From: Siderastrea radians
Taxonomy: Eukaryota; Cnidaria; Anthozoa; Scleractinia; Rhizangiidae
Direction of reading: 5' to 3'
Assembly: GCA_964017195.1 (NCBI GenBank)
Contig: OZ024895.1
Coordinates: forward strand, 14,252,034 to 14,316,033
DNA length: 64,000 nt
The notes below the pieces were generated by a model. That model had not been told where the DNA came from. It saw only the letters and a list, made by a program, of their open reading frames with translations, and did not search any database. The position numbers and the translations under genes were made by a program. Of the stretch, positions 1 through 38,743 are shown piece by piece (positions within the stretch are counted from its first letter, which is position 1; every line of letters starts with the position of its first letter).

Positions 1-25848
<25,848 letters not shown>

Positions 25849-25928
25849 CTTATGAATGATTCGGAACGCCTGCGTTGCAAGATCTTCTTAAATCGTAGCG
25901 GTTAAATGCAAGACCTGCAATTCAAGAA

Positions 25929-25937
25929 TATATACCA
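25929..25937 (-). promoter_or_regulatory. candidate TATA box of the Ig/FN3 receptor gene
   Basis: Read on the minus strand, GGTATATATTC lies about 85 bases before the start codon, which would put transcription start some 50-60 bases before the ATG. Position and sequence fit a TATA box; there is no expression evidence. Confidence 0.3.
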
Positions 25938-26175
25938 AAGACATATTGATTGTTTGTCTGACCCAGAAGTCGTACGGTTGTGATTCGAGAATTTATATTT
26001 CAAAACACGTGATTTGAGTCACGCTATTGTATAGTGGACTCTAAACAGAAGATTGTAAACAATGGACTACGGACTGTGGACTGTGGACTGCCGACTGCCT
26101 ACAGCGTACTACAGGCTACGTAATGAGAATAAAACATGGACTCTAAGATGGAAACTGCGAACTGGGTGATTTGAC

Positions 26176-26597
26176 TTTGTTGACCCCGCCCAAAAATCAA
26201 ACCCACGAACTACTAATCACAATGAATTTTCAACTGTCCATTCAAATGAATACTTCGGTTCGAAACGTAGTTTGCATCATATCTTTGTCACATTGAAGTT
26301 GAGATAGACGGCCAAACACTTGTCATTGAAGCACTGGATAGAGTTCCTTTAAGAACTGAACGTCTGAAAGCAAATCGGATGAATCCTTTGTTGACCCCGC
26401 CCAAAAATCAAACCCACGAACTACTAATCACAATGAATTTTCAACTGTCCATTCAAATGAATACTTCGGTTCGAAACGTAGTTTGCATCATATCTTTGTC
26501 ACATTGAAGTTGAGATAGATGGCCAAACACTTGTCATTGAAGCACTGGATAGAGTTCCTTTAAGAACTGAACGTCTGAAAGCAAATCGGATGAATCC
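26176..26597. repeat. 211-bp tandem duplication, two nearly identical copies
   Basis: Copy 1 starts TTTGTTGACCCCGCCC at 26176, copy 2 at 26387; both run to AAATCGGATGAATCC. I can find one difference (GATAGACGG versus GATAGATGG). It lies 330-750 bp upstream of the receptor start codon, in what should be promoter-proximal DNA. Confidence 0.9.
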
Positions 26598-28644
26598 TCA
26601 GTATGCAAATTAACTCAAATTTACAGAAGACATTCGATTCCCTTTCAGGTAAGACGAGTTTTATAATTTATATTTTGTCCATTGTTTGAAAAACATGCTA
26701 TAGTTTGATATTGCATCTACAACAAAAAGGATTGCTTCCGAACAAGACAAGCTAACAAATTATCCGATTTCTTTCGGGAATCCAGTGTCTCAAAATTGTT
26801 TTTTGCCTTTACAAAAAGTAAAAAGACTGAACTCCTCCTCTCCGCGAGCTGAGAAAAAAAGGAAAGCTAGCAATTTACTTGGACCACTTCCAATCGCTAT
26901 CAACTGAAGGTGAATTGGTTACCGTATGCGCGTGAAGAGATTAAAGCTGAGTTTCACTAGCGATAAATTTTGCAGATTCTTTTTATTTTTTTTATTGATG
27001 CACCACAATCACTAACATTACAATACAAATAAATCAGCTATCAATACAGCACTTACGATCCAATCAGACCTTTATATATATATTTTACATTTCAGCTTTT
27101 CTTTCACATTGAGTTTTAACATAAGCAAATTAGCTTTTGTGCTGTTGCGTGCAAGTACATATTTCGATTTCGTATATTATGCGTTATATTCCTGCAATAC
27201 TACAGATGAGTGTAATCTTTGTAAATTATTATTCAGTACTATATTCAGTACTATCTTATTTAAAAATGTTTAATGCTAAACCATTTAAATTGTAGACCTA
27301 TGCTCAAGATGCACTGCAAACATCAGTAGTATGGAACAATGGCATTGACTGAATAATGCCAATTAATCGAAGTAATTTTTGTCTCCGACAGTTCAGTTCA
27401 GGGTGCGGAATTAAATACCAAGTTCAAATAAAAGCCAAATTCATTTGGCAGTCCATTCCAGAGGAAAACAAAAAATAATAGTTTATAGCGGAACTCCTTT
27501 GCGGCCGAAGGCCGCAAGAGTGGAGCGTCATACTTATACTAAAAGGCACGCTGGTGATTTTTTATGGTCCGTGGCAAGAGGAATGGCTCGCGGGCGCGTG
27601 CGCCGTACGACCGTCGCATTTCATGACATTCTTACATGAGGCAAATTTGCGCCCAGATCATTGCCAATGGCGTGCATGCGAACTAAGTATTTTGACGTGG
27701 CAAACTGGACGTTAACTTTGCATTTTTTACTTGACTTTTCACGATAACAGGTCCATTTATCTTTTATTAAACTTTAATTTAAATGATATACTGAGAAAAA
27801 TATGCCAGAAGAGCAGAGACAAAGGAAAAGAGAAGGAGATAGAGAACAACAACGGGTAATGATGAGAAACACCAGTGAAGAACAGCATCAAGCAGGACAG
27901 AAACGAAAACGAGAAAGACAAAGGAACAGTAAGCTTATAGCAAAGCGAGAAAGGCAACGAGATCAGAAGTAAGACGGACGGTACTGAAGAACAACGCCAG
28001 AGGAAAACTGAGAGACGCCGACAGCGAACTGTAAACATGTCGGGTACAGTCTTCTTGATTTTTATCAATTTGTGATTGGAAATAATTTTGTACCACCAAA
28101 TAATTTACATCTACGTTTTTGTATTTATTTTACAGATGAAAAAGGGGAAAGAAATCTTAACGGAGAGAGAGTACGGAGAAGAAATTTACGCCAAGGACAG
28201 CATGAAGTTCGAAGGTGTTCAGGTAAAATCAAATTCCGTGCTTTAGCAAAGTTTGTTTCACAAAAAAATGCACTGTAACAAAAGCAAACTTTTCGTCAAA
28301 ACTTAAACCGCACCTTGTATGTCATTTAGTACTACTCGTAGAAAGTGAAAAAAAAATGGTAACGCAATTTGAGGGGGTAGTGCAAAGGTGATGGTATCAT
28401 ATTACAAGATTCAATAATGGCCGCGTCACCGAGAACGAGAACACAATACCTTTTCAACGTTAGAAATGAAAAGATAGGCTAAAGAAACTCGACTGCCGGT
28501 CCCGACTCCTATAAAGTGGAATATGAATGTCTTAGAGAGGAGAAATATGGATTGCTTTGGCCCGATGCTTTAATTGAACCAGCGTGAAGATCAGATTGCT
28601 GAGTTTCCCCGGTGAGTTTCTCGGAATTTTTCAATCATTTCACA
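26598..28644. other. intergenic, few features
   Basis: AT-rich to about 27400. A perfect hairpin TTGCGGCC-GAA-GGCCGCAA lies near 27499-27517. Nothing else apart from the basic frame at 27802-27972, listed separately. Confidence 0.5.
27802..28240 (+). pseudogene. remnant of a highly basic Glu/Arg/Gln-rich coding region (possibly Helitron-associated)
   Basis: ATG at 27802 opens 56 residues starting MPEEQRQRKREGDREQQRV, then stops. Another frame soon resumes the style (TEEQRQRKTERRRQRTVN, about 27982-28035). A third piece after an AG at about 28136 reads EKGERNLNGERVRRRNLRQG. Repeating E-x-R-x-x-R-R-x-R units resemble the basic N-terminal region often found ahead of Helitron helicases in cnidarian genomes. 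No helicase or Rep motif is present, so the link is tentative. Confidence 0.3.
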
Positions 28645-28653
28645 GAATATTAC

Positions 28654-30401
28654 CGGAGGGTGTAAACTGCAGGTTGCAGGTTGCAGGTGCAGGTTGCAGG
28701 TTGCAGGGTTGCAGGTTGCAGGTGCAGGTTGCAGGTTGCAGGTTGCGGGTTGTAGGTAGCGGGTTGCAAGTTGCGGGTTGCAGGTTAATTACAAAGTAAA
28801 AAGCAGTTAATTAAAGGATAACAAAATTAAAGGAGTAAGAATGGCTTCAATTATTTGTAAAAATTGTCCTTTTTATATGAAAAGGCATGCCATAAAAAAG
28901 TCTCCCAAGTAGCTTAGTTAGGACGAAGGAATATCAAACGTTGAACAAAAGAGACTTGGCAAAGACAGAGGTGTCATGCCGATGGGGTCATACAGTTTTA
29001 CCATGTTTTGTTCAGCAGGTTTAATTTTGCATGTTTGTAGGTTCGAAAGCAGCATTTTTGTTGTATATCATCACCAATCCGAACCAAATAAAACCCATGA
29101 TTAACACGTGAAAAGCCGATAACATCGTCAAAAGCAACGAGTTTCAAGAATTTCATTTTTTCACGAGCGTTTCTGTGTCTTGCTTTAATAAGCATAAATT
29201 TGTGGCGGATAAAAAGTGAAAGTGCTAATACTTTCACACGGTTGTGGTTAAAAATGTACACGTTGCGCTTCTATAAAAGCGAATGAAATGCCTCAGACAA
29301 AAACAAACCACTCAGATGTTTTCGGAACCAGTGTCGAAGTATCAATGGCAATCGAAAACTAGCCGCTTGACGGGCTGCAAAATTGCCAAACGAGAAAAGA
29401 ATTTGGCCCCAAATTTGGCCTCAAGCTCTACATTACAATAGTATTTGAAGAACATGCTGAAAAGAAACATTTCAAAGTTCATGGTTGTAGTTTTCATGTT
29501 CCTATAGTTTACTAACCAAGAATGTGCGAATACACAATAATGTGCAGCATGTTTGATTACTTGCACTTTGCACAACATATCGAATTGAAATTAAGTTGAA
29601 ATGTTAATTTCAGTTCTGCAAGGTGACTGGTTTTTGGCTGGTTAATATAACTGGATTTTGTTTGCATTTATGATGCAAGCTTACTGGTAATTTCAATAAG
29701 TTCACATTATACATTAGCAGTTAAATTAATGCCCGATCCTGTAATCTCTACAATCCTGTGATTGAGTCATTCTATTGTTATTATTAAAACCGCCTGTCTT
29801 AATACTTGTATGTATTACACCAATTGAAAATGTCATGGTAATTGCAGAACTGAAGATGACAGCAGTTTTTCGAAACATGTTTTCGAAACTTACAACTATC
29901 GTGATTTTTCCTAAAATTGTCAACTCCACAGACTTAAAAATCTCAGCATCTTCGGGAAATTTAGAGTTTGTGGCGGTTGATCTCCATTATGGCCTCGATG
30001 GATCATCGCCAATAGTTAACGATTAAACCGCACCTTTCACCTAATATTTCCATTCCAAATTGGGAGTGTGGCGTATCTGCGCGAACACATTGAAACGGTT
30101 CCGCAAACTTACATACCAAGAGTCTAGTCCAGTTCAAGTTTCTCATTACCAAGGTTTCTTTACAAATGAAACAATTCTGATTTTCTTGAAGAAATTTAAG
30201 TAGAAACGTACCATATAAGGATCATACATCTTCTGTTTGAAAAAAAATATAATCGCAACCTTCAACCTGCAACCTGCACCTGCAAGCTGCAAGCTGCAAC
30301 CTGCACCTGCAACCTGCAACCTGCAACCTGCAACCTGCAACCTGCAACCTGCAACCTGCAACCTGCACCTGCAACCTGCAACCTGCAGTTAACACCCTCC
30401 G
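28654..30401. mobile_element. 1.75-kb element whose inverted repeats are tandem repeats, 9-bp target duplication
   Basis: The left end CGGAGGGTGTAAACTGC runs into an array of GCAGGTTGCAGGT units (to about 28787). The right end (from about 30258) is the inverted equivalent, ending GTTAACACCCTCCG. GAATATTAC lies directly outside both ends (28645-28653, 30402-30410), a clean 9-bp target duplication. The interior has no transposase. TSD length suggests a Mutator-like or foldback-type non-autonomous element. Frames reading CRLQVAG across the arrays are artefacts. Confidence 0.85.
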
Positions 30402-30983
30402 GAATATTACGCTATTGTACATTCGTTTTTATTTAGAAGGATCCCACTATCTCAACTCGCTTATTTCCAATTCCCTGTTATCTCGAACAAAGAGAAAACT
30501 GCGTTGGCTTTGGTCATACATATGATATTTCCAGTTATTTACTTTTACGACGACAGCCCGCTTTTAACTTTGAAGGATACCAGTGAATTTTGTTTTCACG
30601 GAGCAAAGTGTAGCCAGGCAAAGGAGAAAACAGCTTTTAAAAGCATGCCATGAAGTAATAGACGAAAACAAGTACCAGCGCGAATCGTCGAGATGTTAAC
30701 TCATCGACTAACAAAAGAATGATACATGTTAACAGGACATAATTGAGATTTGCCTCGTTGTTTTAAACTCTGAATCCAGTCATTGTTTACAATATCCTCG
30801 GCAAAATCCCTACCAAAATGCATGCAAGTAACGAATCGATGAAAAAGCACATCTTAGGTCTTAAATATTCTTTAAACCTAATTCTGATTTCTGAATTGTT
30901 TGCTTGAATTTCAATAATTTTATTTGGACTTAAGAGACTTAAGACTGAAGCTTATGTGTGAATTAATTTTGTTTATCACTAAT

Positions 30984-32401
30984 CCCGTACGAAATTTTTT
31001 GGCCTGACAGAACCAAAATCAGGCCTAACAGACGCCTGATATAGTACACCAGAGGCTAACAAGAAGCAAAATTTAGCCTAACAATTTTATGTTAGGCTCC
31101 TAGCTGAAAGAGCATGACAAAAAGAAGTCTAATGTTAGGTTACTTGTCAGTCTCCAGTTGGACTAACAAGAGCCTTGAAAAAGAGAGGGTTGTGTTAGGG
31201 TTTTGTCGTCAGCCTAACATGAACCGTAAATTAACCCAAAATATTTTTGCCTGTTAGAAATGTGACCCCCAACCTAACAATCCACCAAACATGAACCATA
31301 CTTTTGGAGGTTTTTTACGTCACTTCAACTCCTTTAACTTGTTTGTGCATTCGACGGTTAAAGTTACCTCGACCCTGGAGCCGCAATCTGAGAAGCGACA
31401 AATCTTACAATGCCCATTGCACTTAGGTTTCAAATTGATGTTTGACGGTTGGTAAAATATTTTTTGCGCCTGACCCGCGTTGGCTTGAATTTGTTACTTG
31501 ACGGTTGGAGTTTGTTGCAGAGTAGCTGTGTCCGCGCGTAGTCATGCCGTAAAACTGCTCAGTAAATTTGCCATCTACGGCTCTGAAAATAGAGCCTCGG
31601 CAAGGCGATCGACAAAAAAATGCTCGTTGTCTATCAACAAATCTGTCTCTGGTGAAATTATCCCCATCGCGCATTTTCAATGGGATTTATCGTCCCCGAA
31701 ACCGTCAACGGTCAGGACATGGCTGCCAACCTTCGCTTCACTTAATTCTCTCTTCACTTCTCAGGGTGGAAAAGTGACTCCCTCAGAGAGGCGTTTTATC
31801 AGTTATATCCGTTCAAGGCCTAAAACAAAATAACAACAGTTACAAGTCTCCTTTAGATCCAGAAAAAGTAAGTGTATGCAAGGGTATGAAAAATTCACGA
31901 TTTGTAAAATATGAACTTATAACCTAGCTAAGTGCTTCTTGGGTTTACCATCTCAAGAAAGGTAAGAGAGGTAAGTAGGGAGTGATTGATCTTAACTAAA
32001 TTTCAACCAAGAACCTAACAAAGAACCAAACACGAACTAAAACATTCCTTACATTTTTGTCCTTGAAAGTCGCGAGTGATAGATCTTGCATTAAACAGAT
32101 CTTACCTGAGCTAAATAAGGAGCCTCACTAAACCCTAACATGAACCTAAACATTTCTAACATTTTTACCCTTGGACATCTGATAACAGTATAAACAAAGC
32201 CACTTGTGAAAATAACATTAGCGTAACAAAACCGTGACAAGACCCTTAAAACTGGGTTTCCTAATGCTCCTACGACGTTTATGTAAGGCTCATGTCAGGC
32301 TTCATTTTAACGTTGAGAGTTAGTTTCTTGTAAGGTCGCTGTTAGGTTTGAAGATTAAGGCCTTGTTAAGGCTACTGTCAGGCCTAAAATTTTCGTGCGG
32401 G
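30984..32401. mobile_element. 1.4-kb TIR element with CCTAACA/TGTTAGG subterminal repeats
   Basis: Left CCCGTACGAAATTTTTTGGC then CTGACAG, right CTGTCAGGCC then AAAATTTTCGTGCGGG: imperfect inverted ends. Copies of CCTAACA or its complement are frequent between 31020 and 31280 and again near 32015-32350. No transposase-like frame and no clear target duplication. Confidence 0.6.
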
Positions 32402-35400
32402 TTGATATTAGTTTCCAGAAGGCGACTGCAATTTGCCATTTTTTTCGATCTCAGTACCTACATGTATGAAATAAAAGCACTGCATTATGGAAAGTGCTTT
32501 TTTACTATTTTTGTCACTCATAATGGAATGTTCACGTTTTAGAAAGTTCAAATAATTACTGCATGCATTTTTTGGTTTTCTAAAAAATCATCGTATTTCC
32601 AGAAGGGGGGGGGATCCACATGTAAGTGAAGGATTTTTTTTATGCAATTGACATATTTGTACTGATGTGCTTTTGTTTTCTAAAGGCAATCTGGCTTGTT
32701 TAACTGACAATTGTCTGCTTGGATTAGTTAGAACATGTTTGATTAATTGCGATTGGCTCTTTGCTGAGTTAAGCAAAGGAGACTGGAGATAATTCAACAT
32801 CCAGTAAACTTAAATGAGGTCCTGCCATTTTGTTGCTCATTCAATCAATTGATATTCAAGTGCTTTACCTTGCCCGTATTACCCCATGAACCGTGCAAAG
32901 GGCGGAATACAATTACACTTTTTAGACAAATGGCTAGAAGAGTTTGGATAGCTGCAAATGAGGGGTTCAGGCGATGATTTATTAATTATTTGTCAGGATT
33001 CCACAAAAGCTGGACAGAAGAACACTTTCACGGATGGATGCAAAAATTTCCAACAATTAAGGCACTTGTACGTCTTATGAATCAGGTGTATCACAAAAGT
33101 AAAGCAAAGTATAGCTTCAGCAACAACATTTCAAAGCTCAGGAAGTGACAATGTTAGCAAAGTGAATGTTGACTCCCTTAATAATAAGTAGTTGACATTG
33201 AGTATAATTACTATTCTGTTCACCCATTCTTTCTGTTCGTTAATGTCACATTGTTAAAAAATTGCATTGTGAATGTTACATACAATATTAGTTAATTGAT
33301 GTTGTCAAAAGAAAAAACAATAAAGTTTATATTATTTTAAGGATGAAAGTAATTTGCCAGGCGCTCATTCTCATGAATGTTGCACTCCGAAGAACTAAGA
33401 ATTTACTTCAATTGATGAACTTAGAGTTGAGGAGGGGAAAGAAAAGAAAGATGCGCCAATGAAAGTCTAATTTATTTAAATTGTAACTACAGTGTGACTT
33501 TTATTTGCAGTCCTCTATCAGGCATTTAAGCCTCAACTTTTAGTGGCCCTCGTCAGTTTTAAATTACCACTGGCGACTGGGCGACGGGGCGACTGCCAAT
33601 TTTTTTAGCCCTGAATTTGTTTTTTTTTTTCACTGATCCTTTATTTCTGTTCTAGGCATGTATGCCAGCAGTGATCAGTGATGCAGCATTTTCTTACAGT
33701 GAAGGTACGTGGAAGATCTCAGTTATATAATTAGCCCAGCTTACGTATCTAACTGTTCAGTAAATTGAACTGGATTGAATGCAGTGATTGGGTTAATTTG
33801 AGTTCGGTAATTGAACACAATAATTATTAACCAAAAATATGCCTACAGCTGTGTTTGATTCCATTCAATTTCTGAACCCAGTCAAACATAATTAAACAGT
33901 TTTAAAATCATTCAAATATATAGATTTCAACTGGAGCTCCAAATTTTTTATTTGGCAATCCTATTATTCACAATGGAAATTAAAAATTGAACCAACGATA
34001 AAATTGAAACACAACATTAACATGAGTGTGCCATCAAGACTTCCATTTGGGCAGGCAATGAGAGCCTTTACATCTAGACTTAACGGGGCAGACTCTTAAT
34101 CACCATATTGTTGCTATGGGAAGTTCCTCAGAACCATCATATCTTGGAAACCCTATTACTTCCACAAATAAGCTGCTTGGCCACGTTTGTTTTATGGGAA
34201 AGGTTTTCAAGATTTTCAAGTCACAATCAAGCTTAGCATGTCACTTGACCTGAACAGAAAAAATGCTAAAACTCAAACAGCATACAGTTTTTGCTATTGT
34301 AAACATTGCAAAAATTTAAAGATTATCAGGATGCAAAATTTGAAGTAACAGTTTCTAGAAATTCGCTTTATTATGAATATAAAAGTTATGATGGCACAAG
34401 CACGTATCTTTATACATTTTTGTGCTGTAGTTCTTCTATTCTTTGTAAAAACAGTAATTGCATGCTTCAGATTGTAAAGAAGGGTGGGGCGATTCGCAAA
34501 AAATCGGAACTTTACTAGTTTCCTCTTAGCTTTACTGATTTTCTTTTTAATGTGCGGTTGGGGACTGGCACTATGTATGCATGCGCAATGTTCAGTTGTG
34601 GAATTCAGATGTTCTTCCTCATTATTTCACTAATATAGTGGCACAAAATGCTGCAGAACAGCGTATGACAAAATACCATCCACAAAATCCCTTAGCAACA
34701 ATGTGATATCTGTAGTTAAGAATCCCCCTTCCTCAAGTTACCAAATCCTTTTTTTCACGGTGATGTGAGATTTATTCTGAATGGCTATATGGTTAATTAA
34801 CTTGCATGAAGCAGAATGAATCAAATAGTTATACCATGTTTACATGACACCAGTATGAACTCACCCAGGTATGACTCGCACTGTTACGAGATTTTGTGCT
34901 TTTATCATGTAACAAATATAGAGAAGCAAGAGGGAACTGGGGTGAACTTGTATCAGAATGAAAAGCATACAGTGAACTGGTGTCATGTAAACACCCCCTC
35001 AGACTAAAGTTGAGCAGCTCTCAAGAATGTTTAACAACACCCTCAGTTACCCAGGGACAGTAAAACCCTGATTTCATAAAAGCGGTGTAAACTCAGACTG
35101 GTACAATTTTGTTTGCATGAGACCAGCCTGAAAGTCAGACTGGCATAAGTATTTACATAACACCAACCATCTCTAAAAATACAGTTTACCTTTTGTCCAC
35201 TTGGAATGCCTCAATGCCACTTATTGAAATGCACATGATCAAAACAAATACTGTAATTAACTGCCGCTTATAAGCCCGCCTGCTTAAAACCTCCCCCCCC
35301 GGCTATAGGCCCATCTACCTGTAAACAAAAAATCCATCCAGTTATAACCCCCCCCCCCCAAATGTAAGGCTCTTAAGGTCTGTGTTGACCAGGGTAACCC

Positions 35401-36040
35401 TGGTGAACCTGGTTAGCACATTTTACTGAAAACCAGGCTTACCAGACTCGGTCCCTATGTGCAAAAAAGCCTGGTTAACCCCGGTTTCCCTGGTAAGCCC
35501 AGTAACCATGGTTGTCCGAATAACCAGGGTTACCCAGGTACATTATTTTTGACTATAACATCTGGGTCAACCCCGGTAACCTTGGTTTTTCTAAGAAGCC
35601 TGGTGATGCTGGGAAATTTCAAGAAAGCATTGGAAACCAGTAAACTGAGGCTTGTAGCCAATGTTCAAAAAGACTAAAAAGCACAGTATCCTTAACTATG
35701 GATAACATGGATAATTAGTCCTGGGCCCAGTTGCATTAAGCAACTTGAGATTAAAAGGGATTTTTTTGCATCCATTCCCTTTGTTCTGGAGGATTTCTTC
35801 GTGTTCTCTTTGTGTTTCCTAAAGTACTCTACTCTATACTCACTAATCTGTCTTCGACCAAGTTATCCGCGACACTGTGCCAAAAAGTCCTCCAGAACAA
35901 AGGAAATGGTTGCAGAAAATTTGCACTTAATCTTAAGTTGCTTTATGGAGCCGGGCCCTGGTGAACTAAACGCAAAAACTAGGAGTTACACAGTACATGT
36001 ATCATGAAAGGCCCACATGTACATGTGCACACACAATTAC
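32402..36040. other. intergenic, no gene seen
   Basis: AT-rich with short homopolymers (G run near 32598, C runs near 35296 and 35351). The block at 35380-35660 is listed separately. Open frames are short and unrelated to known families. Confidence 0.6.
35380..35660. repeat. CCTGGTTA/TAACCAGG-rich repeat block
   Basis: At least ten copies of AACCTGG, CCTGGTTA, TTACCAG and their complements in about 280 bp, in both orientations. The same motif vocabulary recurs at 55868-56375. Confidence 0.65.
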
Positions 36041-36044
36041 TTAA

Positions 36045-37326
36045 AGAGCCAGTGTCACCCAAAGTGCTTTGTGCGCCGAGGTACATTTTTCATATATGAA
36101 AAATACACCATTTTCTTGGTTGTCGTGAAGTCTGATTTGTATCTTCTTCCATCGCTGCCATTAGCGATCCGAAAGCACTAGTGTGAATTTTGACTTGACA
36201 TCTAAGTGTCGCCGTACCGATTTCATTGTATATTTCCGAATTCTGAAGTGTTTTCACGGTGGAGGAGGAGATCTTTAAATTGGATGCCTTGTAGGGTTCA
36301 GGAAAGTTGAGGCGAAGGCCGAGTCTTCCGGGCTCTGCCAAAGTTGTGCAGCTGAAGGAGTCCGTGTATCAGTAGCGCAGGGAAAGAAAAACATCTACGG
36401 GTTTCAGCAATAGTACTGACAGTGCGTTTGCCGAAATAGTAGGTAGGTAAAACTTTATTTATACAGGGTGGCCCATTCAGCACAGTGGCTGGTCTCCAGA
36501 GGGGCCCTGCTAAATATAATTTCTAAAAATATAAAATATCTAATTGTTTAAAATAGTTATAAAAATAGAGTTAAAAGCTAATGTTTAGTAATTAAAATAG
36601 TTATATAAAAAGAGTTTAAAAACTAAAACGAATTACAAGCATGAACTGGTATATAAAAAAGATAAATATCGTAAATTAGGTGCTACATTCGTGGCCGAAT
36701 GAAAACAGAAGGAACTTTAATTTACCACAAAATAACAGTAGCTACGGGCTTGCTCCAAAATAATGCTTATGGTCATGAGCTTGTGCTGTTTTGCTTAATT
36801 ATTCCTTGTGTTCACTGTCTGTTTATGTTTTATTTTTACAAAAAGCATAAGTGGCTATTCTGGTTTTGCGTCCATCGACATCGGTCGATGCGATCAATTG
36901 CGCAATCAATCGATCACAGACTGTAATAGATCCATGTATATGCATTGAATGCAAACTCAGATCTTGAGTAGTTTTCTCCAGTGACATCTAGCAATGAAGA
37001 CGTCAATATTCTTCCTATTTGTTTTTGTCTTATTATTTTTATATCGAGTGGAAGTGGCTACTCTGGTTTTAAATCCATCGAGATCGATCGATCGGTTGTT
37101 ATAAAAGCTCCATACGCGTTGGCTACAAAGTCAGATCTAGAGTTGTTTTCTCTGGTAACATCTAGCGAGGAAGATATTACTATTTTCAAGGGCTACTACT
37201 GTGAATATCAGCTTGCTGAAAGGCCAGTGTGGCAGGGTATAATTTGCGAAACGTCCGGCAAATGTGCCAGCCAAACTTCAAAACAAAAGCACAACCGTGC
37301 AGGGCACTTTGGGTGACACTGGTTCT
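36045..37326. mobile_element. 1.28-kb TIR element flanked by TTAA
   Basis: Left AGAGCCAGTGTCACCCAAAG and right CTTTGGGTGACACTGGTTCT are inverted copies with one mismatch in the outer part. TTAA lies directly outside both (36041-36044, 37327-37330), as for piggyBac- or Kolobok-type insertion. An internal, diverged direct repeat (AGTGGCTATTCTGG at 36850, AGTGGCTACTCTGG at 37052) has a period near 203 bp. No transposase. Confidence 0.75.
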
Positions 37327-37330
37327 TTAA

Positions 37331-38306
37331 ACAATACTGCACCAGCATACTACCTAGTTGATTAAGTCTTCACGTACAAGGTATACATTGTAGGTTGTAA
37401 TGAGAAATGATAAAATAAAAAAAATATATATTTGTCCAGGTTTATCCGGCATTCAAGACTACTATAGCAAACCCCAAGCCCAGTGTACATTAAATGTACA
37501 TGTACACTGTACGACGCTTTGTATTCTATGCCAGTCACTTTGTGGCCACATTCAGTTTACCTCAGAATGTCTATTTTTTAACAAATCTCCAATATCAGTT
37601 AAAAGATAAAATCAATTTAATATTTACAGTGTATCTGTGCATATGAGGCCAAACCAAATGAAAAGAATCATTGAGTAACAGGGAGTATACACATTCACTG
37701 ATTTTACATTTACGGTCTTATCTGTTTTGGCTGCCTTCATTTCACTTGCGGTTAACAATCTTCTGAGTTCAGTCCTCTTATGGCCTTATACATTGTAGAC
37801 ATGGTCCTAGAAAAAAATATTGAAAAGAAATTAAAAAAAAGTTCTAGGCCTGTCATACACTCAACATTATTAGGTTGCAATGTTAATTTTCAATAACATT
37901 TATAAAGGTTCATGTAAATTTACAATAATATTATGAATACAGTTCAAGCAGTGAACAAAATTAGTAAAAGGTGTAAATATTAATTTAATGACTTTTAGTC
38001 AAGTATTGGGTTCCAAAGCTGTGGAGTGGCAAAATAAGAAAGATTTCTTAAAATAAACTGTCACTTTAGTGGCATCGACAAACATCGTAAGCATTACAGT
38101 GATAGTCCATTTCAAAACCTTAATAACCCTGGTCAGAATACAATTTTCTAGTACACCATAACAGAACACATCCTGTTTGCATGTATTGTACTCAGTGAAT
38201 ACACGATGATCCGGTTTTCACATGTTCATGTACTAGGTTCCAACAAATCTCCAAAAATGATGTGCCTATTGACTGAGTGAGAGGACTAGACAGGAAAATA
38301 TTTGGC
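37331..38306. other. intergenic, nothing recognised
   Basis: AT-rich, with TGTACATGTACA-type palindromic short motifs. No coding or repeat structure with clear ends. Confidence 0.6.
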
Positions 38307-38310
38307 TTAA

Positions 38311-38739
38311 AGTGCACCTAACCCCAAAATATTTTTTTCGCTAAAATAACTCTTTGCACCTGTTCGAAAAGCATTACGCCTTTTTTTATGAAATCCCCCT
38401 CAGTCTTGACTTTTTATAGGCTGTAAAAGTTACGAAATCTAGCCATCATCTGGTACACGACCGAGCTAGTGAGGGCATGGGTCTATTCTGGATTTGACAT
38501 CACAAACTGATTTGCATCTCCTTAAGTCTTTGTAAACATGCATGCAAAGCAGTTTGTGACGTCAAATCAAGAATAGACCCATGCCCCTTCGAACTCGGTC
38601 GTGCGACAAATGGTGCTTAGTTTGTCGTAAGTTTTGAAGCCCATAAAAAAGTCAAAAACTGCAAATAATGGCGAAATGCTTTTAAAATAGGTGCAAAGAT
38701 TTATATTAGCATAAAAAATATTTTGGGGTTAGGTGCACT
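38311..38739. mobile_element. 429-bp almost fully palindromic MITE flanked by TTAA
   Basis: AGTGCACCTAACCCCAAAAT at the left, its complement at the right, and matching inner blocks (GCATGGGTCTATTCT with AGAATAGACCCATGC) around a centre near 38530. TTAA lies directly outside both ends (38307-38310, 38740-38743). Non-coding. Confidence 0.85.
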
Positions 38740-38743
38740 TTAA

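Noticed and set aside
28584..30422. Frames with CRLQVAG repeats on both strands
   Set aside because: They are the tandem-repeat ends of the element at 28654-30401, not protein repeats.
31020..32350. Interstitial telomere repeats
   Set aside because: The units are CCTAACA/TGTTAGG in mixed orientation and not tandem TTAGGG; they belong to an inverted-repeat element.
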